DNA from: JBBPZA01 sp038199375
GTDB taxonomy: Bacteria > Actinomycetota > Thermoleophilia > Solirubrobacterales > Solirubrobacteraceae
Assembly (NCBI GenBank): GCA_038199375.1
Contig: JBBPZA010000019.1
Location: forward strand, 1-27,308
Length of the DNA stretch: 27,308 nucleotides
Direction: 5' to 3'
Positions within the stretch are counted from its first letter, which is position 1, and every line of letters starts with the position of its first letter. The notes under the pieces were generated by a model. The model was not told where the DNA came from. It saw only the letters and a list, made by a program, of their open reading frames with translations, and did no database searches. The position numbers were made by a program, and so were the translations under genes. This document shows, in pieces, positions 21,654 to 27,308 of this stretch.

Positions 21654-23192
21654 GTGAAGGCGATGCCCTCTCTTCGATCCACCCTCGCCATCCTCCTGGC
21701 GGCGCTCGCCCTGCTGGCGGCGGCGCCGACCGCGCATGCGGCAACTTCCATGGAGTCGATCTTCCAGGATGACGCCGTGCTGCTCAACAGCGGCCCCGAC
21801 TCGACGCGCGCGGGGCTCGACGAGATGCAGGGCCTCGGCGCCGACACGGTGCACTCGCTCTTCGTGTGGGCCCAGATCGCGCCCCAGCGCCAGGACACCA
21901 AGCGGCCCGGGGGCTTTGACCCGAGCGACCCGGCAGCCTACCCGGCCGACAACTGGCGCAAGTACGACACGCTCGTGCGCGAGGCCGACAGGCGCGGGAT
22001 CGACCTCATCGTCACTCCCACCAACCCCGCGCCGGCGTGGGCCGGGGACTGCAAGACGGCCGACCAGCGGCGCCTGTGCGTCAACCGGCCCAGCCCCAAG
22101 GAGTACCGCTCCTTCATCGCCGCGCTGGCCAAGCGCTACTCGGGCTCGTTCCCCGATCCCGACGACTCCTCCAAGACCCTGCCCCGAGTCCGGCGCTGGT
22201 CGTTCATGAACGAGCCAAACCTCGGCGCGTGGCTCACTCCCCAGTTCGAGAAGGTCAAGGGCCGCACCGTCGCATCGGGCATCCGGATCTACCGCCGGCT
22301 CGCCTACGCGGGTATCGACGCGGTGCGAGGCTCCCCGGGCCACTCCGGAGACGCCCTGTATATCGCCGAGACGGCGCCCGTGGGCGGAACGGGCAGCACG
22401 CTGGCCGAAGGGAAGAACCCGCCGAGATCGTTTCTGCGGGGCCTCTTCTGCCTGGACTCGCGAGGCCGCTCGCGGCGCGACGCCGCCATCGGCTGCGGCA
22501 AGCGCTTCCGCCGGTTCCGCGTGTCCGGGATCACCCATCACCCATACACCTTCGGAGCCGGCGCGCCGCCCTTTACGCGCAGCGGCAAGAACGACATCAC
22601 GATCGGCTTCATTCCCCGGCTGACCGGCCTGCTACGCCAAGCCGCCCGGGCCAAGCGCATCCCCCGCCCTGCCGCCAAGCGGATCCTCTTCACCGAGTTC
22701 GGCTACCAGACCAACCCGCCCGACTCGAACTTCGGCGTCTCCTGGGCCAAGCAGGCGGAGTACCTCAACCTCGCCGAGTACCTCTCCTATACCACCAAGG
22801 AAGTGCGCGGCGTCGCCCAGTACGAGCTCTACGACGACCCCGCCGTCAGAAGCTTCAACACCGGCCTGCGAACCTGTCGCGCCCCCTGCTCGGAAGAGAA
22901 GAAGGCGAGCTATGCCGCCTATCGCCTGCCGCTCTACGTCGTGCGCACCGGGCCCAAGCGCGTGCGCGTCTTCGGATGGGTACGCCCCGGCGTGGGCGCC
23001 CAGACCGTGGAGATCCACCTCTTCACCGGCACGGGAACGGCCAAGCGCGACGTCCGGCTGAGGACCGTGAAGACCAGGGCGACGGGCATCCTGGACGTCA
23101 CCTTGCCCAGGCGAACGGGCGAATACCAGTTGAGGTGGGCCTCGGCCGGCGAGACGTACCTGTCTCGCAGGGCGCGCATAGCGCTGCGGTAG
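21654..23192 (+). CDS. Secreted glycoside-hydrolase-like protein (clan GH-A fold), copy 2
   Basis: A 512-residue exported protein: signal peptide 1-29 ending AHAA, then a TIM-barrel. The catalytic pair is visible as Glu187 in SFMNEPNLGAWLTPQF and Glu348 in ILFTEFGYQTNPP; THHPYTFGAG (295-304) parallels HHPYT in copy 1. Four or more cysteines (GDCK, RLCV, FCLD, GCGK, TCRAPCSE) suggest disulfides, as expected outside the cell. The last 90 residues are a beta sandwich-like tail (KRVRVFGWVRPGVGAQTVEIH). Start GTG 21654 follows from the -10 position; ATG 21663 is an alternative. Substrate is unknown; the two copies differ enough to suggest distinct roles. Confidence 0.82.
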   Translation: MKAMPSLRSTLAILLAALALLAAAPTAHAATSMESIFQDDAVLLNSGPDSTRAGLDEMQGLGADTVHSLFVWAQIAPQRQDTKRPGGFDPSDPAAYPADNWRKYDTLVREADRRGIDLIVTPTNPAPAWAGDCKTADQRRLCVNRPSPKEYRSFIAALAKRYSGSFPDPDDSSKTLPRVRRWSFMNEPNLGAWLTPQFEKVKGRTVASGIRIYRRLAYAGIDAVRGSPGHSGDALYIAETAPVGGTGSTLAEGKNPPRSFLRGLFCLDSRGRSRRDAAIGCGKRFRRFRVSGITHHPYTFGAGAPPFTRSGKNDITIGFIPRLTGLLRQAARAKRIPRPAAKRILFTEFGYQTNPPDSNFGVSWAKQAEYLNLAEYLSYTTKEVRGVAQYELYDDPAVRSFNTGLRTCRAPCSEEKKASYAAYRLPLYVVRTGPKRVRVFGWVRPGVGAQTVEIHLFTGTGTAKRDVRLRTVKTRATGILDVTLPRRTGEYQLRWASAGETYLSRRARIALR

Positions 23193-23244
23193 AGCTGCCG
23201 TCGTCCCGGCGCTCCGGCGCCGACTGGGTACCGAGAGCGGCCCG

Positions 23245-25122
23245 TCAGTCCCCGCCCTCCCGCAGGAACACCGTCGCCAGCCGCCACACGTAGGCGCGGC
23301 TCATCGGGTCCAGCGCGGCGGGCTCGCGCGTGAGGAGCGTTTCGATACGCCCGCGATCCAGAACCTCCCAGGCCGGGTGGGCGGGCTCGGCGAGGCCGGC
23401 CTCGCGGACGGCGGCCATCGTCTGGTCGAAGGGGTCGGCGGGAAGCGGCGCGGCGTCGGGGTCTGCGGTGCGCGCCTGCGGTGGAGGCGGCGGCTCAACC
23501 GCGCGGCCCAGGCGCCGGCGCCGAGGAAGGGCCGGGGCGCGGCGGCGGGCCTCGGCGAGGCCCTTGCGGGCCAGCAGGCGGGCGCGCGTCGCGCGGCGAG
23601 CGGCCGGGCTCTGACGGGCCGGCCAGGGTCGGTCGCCCTCGAAGGGAACGTCGACGAGCTCCGGGGCGAGCGCTCCGAGCACGCGCATGTGGAAGAGCTC
23701 GAGCGCGCGCTCGCGCGCCGGCAGGCCGAGCTCCTGGGGAAGCAGGCGCGGCGACCACGTGGGCGAGGTCGTGTCCTTGACCCACTCGACGCACCCGTGG
23801 CTGGGGCCGGCCCAGTCGACCAGGCGCTGGTGGAAGTAGTAGAGGTCGGGGACGTCGACGGGCTGCGCGCCGAGGCCGAGCTGCTCGTCTACGAAGCCCT
23901 CGAACCAGCGCCGCACGGCGGCCCTACCCTCCGGACCCACGAGCTCCGGCCGACCGGGGCGCTTGGTGGTGAAGCGGCCGTAGAGGTGGTCGACGAGGCC
24001 GTCGCGGTCCAGGCCGTCGCCGAGCCCGTTGAGCGCGCGCCCGACCTCAGAGCCGTGCCCGCTGTGCCACAGCGGAAGGACTCCGTCGCGAGGGCCGAGC
24101 GGGAATCCGGCCGCGTCGGCGACGCACGCGGTGCCCGAAGAGGTCAACGCCACGACCTGCGCGGCCCGGCGCGGGCGCTCGAACATGATCCCGTGCGGGT
24201 CGAAGTCGGCGATGCGGTGCCCGACGCCCGCCGCCTCGCAGACCGCTCTTCCCCTGTCGACGTCCTCCATCCCGGGCGCCCCGGCGGTGAGCGCCTCCCA
24301 CTCGAAATCGGTGTGCAGCGCGGCGGCGAAGACCAGTCGCGAGTCTCGGCCGGCGGTGATCGGCACCTGGTTGGGGCGACCGGGCCAGTCCGCCAGGCCA
24401 TTCAGCGAGGCGACGAGGATCCTTCCGGCGCGCTGCGCGTCGAAGCCGGCGCCGGGGAGGCGGACGACCTCCTGGTCGGTGAGGCGCTGCGTCGCGGACT
24501 CGCCGCCCCCGCGGCGCATGCGCACGGTCGTCCCGCGCGGCACCCTGCGCACCGCACGCCACCACGGGTGGCCGGTCAGCGAGAAGCCGCCGGCCAGCAG
24601 GCTCGCGAGCACCTCGGCGTCCCAGCCGTCGTCCTCGGAGAGCAGCCGCAGCGCCTCGGCGTTGGTCGCGAACCAGTGCGTCCCGTCGGGGTCGCGGGCG
24701 CGAAACAGCGGGTAAGCGCCCATCGTGTCGCAGGCGACCTCGAGCTCTCCCGCCTCGTCCTCGTAGCGCGCCGCGACCCAGCGGCCGTCGAGGTCGTCCA
24801 CCCACCCGGCGGAGGGAGCGAGATAGAAAGCCGGGTCAAGCGGGGTGCGCCCTTCGGCGGCCTCTTCCCCGGTCCAGCGGAACGGGCGGCCGCTGAAGAG
24901 CGCCAGGCGACGCTCCTCGCTGTGGGCGTAGCGGACGCCGCCGGTCTGGGCTGGGTCGTGCTGCGCCCACGCCGCGGCGGCGGTCCGCGACGGCGCTGTC
25001 CAGGTCTCCACGCGAGCGGGGGAGAAGAACCCCGCTCGGCCGAGGAGATCCTCGAGCGCGTGGGCCGCTCGCGCCGCGTCCGCCTTCCCGGCTTCTGAGA
25101 AGCCGACGACGAAGAGGTTCAC
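23245..25122 (-). CDS. Asparagine-synthetase-like protein lacking the glutaminase cysteine
   Basis: A 625-residue protein with the two-part layout of asparagine synthetase B relatives. Residues 1-200 follow the N-terminal Ntn fold (GWVDDLDGRWVAARYEDE, CDTMGAYPLF, HWFATNAEALRLL), but residue 2 is Asn, not the Cys needed for glutaminase activity. Residues 230-600 contain the ATP-pyrophosphatase loop PITAGRDSRLVF (254-265), a relaxed form of SGGxDS, then YYFHQRLVDWAG. Such proteins occur in capsule, exopolysaccharide and peptide-modification clusters, where they form amides using ammonia or another amine. A Pro/Arg-rich linker lies near 505-560. GTG 25122 overlaps the CorA-like stop (GTGA). Confidence 0.78.
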   Translation of the reverse strand: MNLFVVGFSEAGKADAARAAHALEDLLGRAGFFSPARVETWTAPSRTAAAAWAQHDPAQTGGVRYAHSEERRLALFSGRPFRWTGEEAAEGRTPLDPAFYLAPSAGWVDDLDGRWVAARYEDEAGELEVACDTMGAYPLFRARDPDGTHWFATNAEALRLLSEDDGWDAEVLASLLAGGFSLTGHPWWRAVRRVPRGTTVRMRRGGGESATQRLTDQEVVRLPGAGFDAQRAGRILVASLNGLADWPGRPNQVPITAGRDSRLVFAAALHTDFEWEALTAGAPGMEDVDRGRAVCEAAGVGHRIADFDPHGIMFERPRRAAQVVALTSSGTACVADAAGFPLGPRDGVLPLWHSGHGSEVGRALNGLGDGLDRDGLVDHLYGRFTTKRPGRPELVGPEGRAAVRRWFEGFVDEQLGLGAQPVDVPDLYYFHQRLVDWAGPSHGCVEWVKDTTSPTWSPRLLPQELGLPARERALELFHMRVLGALAPELVDVPFEGDRPWPARQSPAARRATRARLLARKGLAEARRRAPALPRRRRLGRAVEPPPPPQARTADPDAAPLPADPFDQTMAAVREAGLAEPAHPAWEVLDRGRIETLLTREPAALDPMSRAYVWRLATVFLREGGD

Positions 25123-25433
25123 GATCGGCGGTCGCCGGCGCGCGGCGCCCGCGCTCCCCGCCCGCCCTCATCCGCCCGACCCGCGTCGCGCTCGTCTTCC
25201 TCGCGTGCCGCTCGCACCCCGGCGATGAGGAGGTAGCTGGCGATGGCGCTTCCCACCATGAGGCCGACCATGATCGCGAACCCCGACCAGGAGTCGCGGC
25301 CGGGCAGCTTGGTGTTCGCGCCGCAGAGGCCGGCCACCAGCGTCGGGACCAGGAGCATGGAGGTTATGAGCGTCACCCGGTTCTCGAGGCGCTCTCCCTG
25401 GGCGCGCTGGGCCTGGGCCAGGCTCGAGGACAT
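25119..25433 (-). CDS. CorA-like C-terminal membrane domain as a separate small protein
   Basis: A 104-residue protein. Residues 1-20 (QAQRAQGERLENRVTLITSM) match the end of the long CorA stalk helix, residues 20-37 the first TM helix and 51-72 the second. The pore-mouth motif that reads GMN in CorA is GAN (38-40) here. The C-terminal 30 residues are charged. The cytoplasmic funnel that makes up most of a CorA subunit is absent and does not occur upstream, where ispG ends 12 nt before. It may be a stand-alone two-TM protein or the end of a truncated transporter. It overlaps the asparagine-synthetase-like start. Confidence 0.7.
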   Translation of the reverse strand: MSSSLAQAQRAQGERLENRVTLITSMLLVPTLVAGLCGANTKLPGRDSWSGFAIMVGLMVGSAIASYLLIAGVRAAREEDERDAGRADEGGRGARAPRAGDRRS

Positions 25434-25444
25434 TTAGGAGCCGC

Positions 25445-26764
25445 TCAGCGGCGGGTGAAGCGGCGGCTTGTGGTCGGCGAAGCTCCCTCGTCGAGGGATA
25501 TCGCCTCGGGCGGCGCCTCCCGCGGCGGGCGCTCTTCGGCCACCGGCTTGATCGCCGAGAGCAGCTGCGCGTCCTCCTCGTCGCCGTCCTCGTTGGCCTT
25601 CTCCAGCGCGGCCATGCGCTCCGGGGTCATCTCCCCCACGTTCTCGGCCTCGATGCGCGCGAGAAGCTCGGCGCCCTGCGCGGCGGCGGCGTCGTCGACC
25701 TCGACCCGCCCGGAGGCGACGTACTTGTCGATCTCCTCGAAGAGCACGTCGACGAGCCGGTCGGTGGGGACCTTGCGCAGCGGCTTGCCGCGCGAGTAGA
25801 TCACCCCTTGGTCCTTGGCGCCGGCGATCCCGAAGTCCGCGTGTGACGCCTCGCCGATCCCGTTGACCGCGCAGCCCAGCACGGCGACCTCGATGGGGTC
25901 GCGGTAGGCCTCCAGGCGACGCTCGATCTCGGCCACCACCGTGTCCATGTCGAACTGGAGGCGGCCGCACGTCGGGCACGCGATGAGCACCGGCCCGCGC
26001 TCGCGCAGCTTGAGGGCCTTGAGGATCTCCCAGGCGACCTTGACCTCCTCCTCGGCGTGGAAGGTCGACAGCGAGATACGGATGGTGTCTCCGACCCCGT
26101 CGGCGAGCAGGGCTCCCAGGCCGACCGCCGACTTCAGCGAGCCCGACCACTTGGTCCCGGCCTCGGTGATCCCGAGGTGCAGGGGGTAGGCGATCTTCTC
26201 CGAGAGCAGCCGGTTGGAGGCGATGGTGTTGGGCACGCTCGTGGACTTGATGGAGACCTTGAAGTTCGTGAAGTCGAGGCGCTCCATGAGCTCCACGAAC
26301 TCCCCCGCGGCGGCCACGAGCGCTTCGACGGGGCTCTCGCGCTCGAGCGCGTGGAGGTGCTTGGGCAGCGACCCTGAGTTCACGCCGATGCGCATGGGCG
26401 TGCCGTGCTCGTTCGCCTTGGCCGCCACCTCGGCGACCTTGTCGGGGCCGCCGATGTTCCCGGGGTTCAGACGCACGCAGTGCGCGCCGGCCTCGATTGC
26501 CTTGAGCGCGAGCGTGTGGTTGAAGTGGATGTCGGCGATGATCGGGACGGGCGAGGAGACCACGATGGTCTTGAGCGCCTCGACGTCCTGGTCGCGCGGC
26601 ACCGCCACCCGAACAATGTCCGCGCCCGCCTCGGCCGCCTTGCGGATCTGGTCGAGCGTGGGCCCGAGGTTGGCCGTCTCGGTCTTGGTCATCGTCTGGA
26701 CGGCGACCGGCGCTCCGCCACCGATCTTCACGCCGCCCACGTCGATCTGTCGCCGAGAGGCCAT
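25445..26764 (-). CDS. ispG: 4-hydroxy-3-methylbut-2-en-1-yl diphosphate synthase (flavodoxin)
   Basis: The [4Fe-4S] enzyme of the MEP isoprenoid pathway that converts methylerythritol cyclodiphosphate to HMBPP. The TIM-barrel part is visible (VQTMTKTETANLG, VRVAVPRDQDV, IIADIHFNH, VRLNPGNIGG), then the cluster domain with CPTCGR, GCAVNGIGEASHADFG (three Cys and the fourth ligand Glu), and GVIYSRGK. About 75 residues beyond the conserved end form an acidic, then basic, low-complexity tail not seen in most homologues. Start ATG 26764 is preferred, because TACACT ends 10 nt before it; GTG 26770 is possible. The usual neighbours dxr and rseP are not found here. Confidence 0.96.
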   Translation of the reverse strand: MASRRQIDVGGVKIGGGAPVAVQTMTKTETANLGPTLDQIRKAAEAGADIVRVAVPRDQDVEALKTIVVSSPVPIIADIHFNHTLALKAIEAGAHCVRLNPGNIGGPDKVAEVAAKANEHGTPMRIGVNSGSLPKHLHALERESPVEALVAAAGEFVELMERLDFTNFKVSIKSTSVPNTIASNRLLSEKIAYPLHLGITEAGTKWSGSLKSAVGLGALLADGVGDTIRISLSTFHAEEEVKVAWEILKALKLRERGPVLIACPTCGRLQFDMDTVVAEIERRLEAYRDPIEVAVLGCAVNGIGEASHADFGIAGAKDQGVIYSRGKPLRKVPTDRLVDVLFEEIDKYVASGRVEVDDAAAAQGAELLARIEAENVGEMTPERMAALEKANEDGDEEDAQLLSAIKPVAEERPPREAPPEAISLDEGASPTTSRRFTRR

Positions 26765-26774
26765 GTCCACTCTG

Positions 26775-26780
26775 AGTGTA
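26775..26780 (-). promoter_or_regulatory. -10 box of ispG
   Basis: TACACT on the minus strand ends 10 nt before ATG 26764 and only 4 nt before GTG 26770, predicting a transcription start at about 26768 and therefore favouring the ATG. Confidence 0.45.
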
Positions 26781-27171
26781 GGAGAGCCTTTGCCGGTGGC
26801 CGCACCGGCGAACCAGCGCCGCGCTCTCGGCGGCGGTCTGTGCCGCCTGGGCGCGGACGTGGCCCTCCACGATCTCCGGCAGGCCGTCGGTCGGGCCGCC
26901 GTGGGCGATCCAGTCGAACAGCCGCCGGTACGCCTCGGATACGGCCAGCGTCGGGTTGCCGGCGCTCACCTCCTGAGCCGGATGGGAGAGGCGCAGGAGG
27001 TCGCGGTGCGAGACGCCCTCGCGCTGGCGGCGACGGTGCGGGGACCGTCCGCGCGCAGGCAGCGCTCGACCAAGAGTCAAGGCATTGCCGCGGTCGTGAG
27101 GTGAGCGCCGGGATCGTCCTCTCCGCCGCGAGAGGCCGTCCTGGACGGCGCCGGGGCCGTCGCCTGCCGTG
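26781..27171. other. Region without a clean gene; coding-like minus-strand fragment
   Basis: On the minus strand from about 26970 to 26800 the frame reads like protein (GNPTLAVSEAYRRLFDWIAH, then GLPEIVEGHVRAQAAQTAAESAALVRR), with coding-type third positions, and a perfect AGGAGGTGA stands at 26967-26975. It has no stop of its own and runs on, out of frame, into ispG, so it cannot be a normal gene. A frameshifted or 3'-truncated gene is the best guess. I see no tRNA, repeat array or strong terminator here. Confidence 0.35.
26959..27111. repeat. 14-bp inverted repeat pair
   Basis: CCGGCGCTCACCTC (26959-26972) and its exact complement GAGGTGAGCGCCGG (27098-27111) are 125 nt apart. Each copy looks like a ribosome binding site next to GTG-AGC-GCC. 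It could be a small duplicated-inverted start region or the ends of a lost element. Confidence 0.4.
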
Positions 27172-27308
27172 CTACTTCGGCTTGAAGACGCCGCGCAGCA
27201 CGAAGAAGCACACGGCGGCGAGCACGAGCAGGAGGATCGGCAGCGAGGCCCCGATCACGCCGAAGATCGCGAGCAGCAACCCGACCGTCCCGGCGATCGC
27301 GAGCCCGC
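27172..27308 (-). CDS. Small hydrophobic membrane protein, C-terminal part (cut by window edge)
   Basis: The last 44 codons before a TAG (27172-27174) encode two adjacent hydrophobic segments, AIAGTVGLLLAIFGVIGA and LPILLLVLAAVCFFVL, ending in RGVFKPK. The codon pattern is coding-like. The N-terminus lies outside the window, so size and family cannot be judged. It is upstream of ispG on the same strand, about 400 nt away. Confidence 0.6.
   Translation of the reverse strand, partial: GLAIAGTVGLLLAIFGVIGASLPILLLVLAAVCFFVLRGVFKPK

Noticed and set aside
23377..25098. 573-codon plus-strand frame opposite the asparagine-synthetase-like gene
   Set aside because: No domain motifs, Arg/Ala/Gly-rich antisense composition; the minus strand carries the ATP loop and Ntn-like fold.
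25434..27080. 548-codon minus-strand frame covering all of ispG
   Set aside because: Inside ispG it is out of frame and low-complexity Arg/Gly/Pro-rich; only its first part upstream of ispG looks coding and is reported separately.
1..27308. Search for a defence island, prophage, integron or biosynthetic gene cluster
   Set aside because: No integrase, transposase, nuclease-helicase, toxin-antitoxin or NRPS/PKS genes are seen; most genes are housekeeping, wall or signalling functions.

Overview
The window is about 27 kb of very GC-rich DNA with strong G/C third-position bias, densely packed with genes and without any rRNA, tRNA, CRISPR array, transposase or phage gene that I can see. Gene content and order point to a high-GC actinobacterium, most likely of the class Thermoleophilia (Solirubrobacterales-like). 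The evidence is a GarA-type FHA protein followed by an FtsR-like MerR regulator, an RsiG-like anti-sigma factor with one c-di-GMP motif, an Rpf-like lytic transglycosylase with a coiled-coil N-terminus, and several SRPBCC and secreted GH5/39-like proteins. The lineage is inferred, not proven.

Layout. (1) 1-8.4 kb: a secreted Rpf/SLT-type lysozyme-like protein, a cysteine-containing hypothetical protein, a membrane-anchored beta-lactamase-fold protein, an alpha/beta hydrolase divergent from a thioredoxin-TPR protein, DNA polymerase IV, an SRPBCC protein without an obvious start, an RlpA-like double-psi barrel protein, an ECF sigma factor and a DUF3105 membrane protein. (2) 8.4-12.6 kb: a LuxR-type HTH gene broken by one amber codon, glutamine-dependent NAD synthetase, a PaaI-type thioesterase, and a membrane protein joining a sigma-region-4-like HTH, a Lys/Pro/Ala repeat linker and an RskA-like outer domain. 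(3) 19.1-12.6 kb, minus strand: a long gene train proS - pgsA - rsiG-like - FHA (GarA-like) - MerR (FtsR-like) - apt - shortened SRPBCC - alkyl-DHAP-synthase-like flavoprotein, with ATGA/GTGA overlaps at most later junctions. (4) 19.2-25.4 kb: two paralogous secreted glycoside-hydrolase-like proteins around a SAM methyltransferase, facing an asparagine-synthetase-like protein and a CorA-like C-terminal fragment. (5) 25.4-27.3 kb: ispG, a roughly 400-base region without a clean gene, and the end of a small membrane protein cut by the window edge.

Regulation is the most striking part. The RlpA-like gene is preceded by a perfect CRP-type site, a -10 box placed as in class II CRP activation, and a structured leader whose conserved pieces resemble the ydaO (c-di-AMP) riboswitch. 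This matches the known dual control of mycobacterial rpfA. An RsiG-like protein adds a possible c-di-GMP input, so three cyclic nucleotides may act within one window. Many genes carry a TANNNT -10 box only 6-10 nt before the start codon, which suggests widespread leaderless or near-leaderless transcription and helps to fix several starts.
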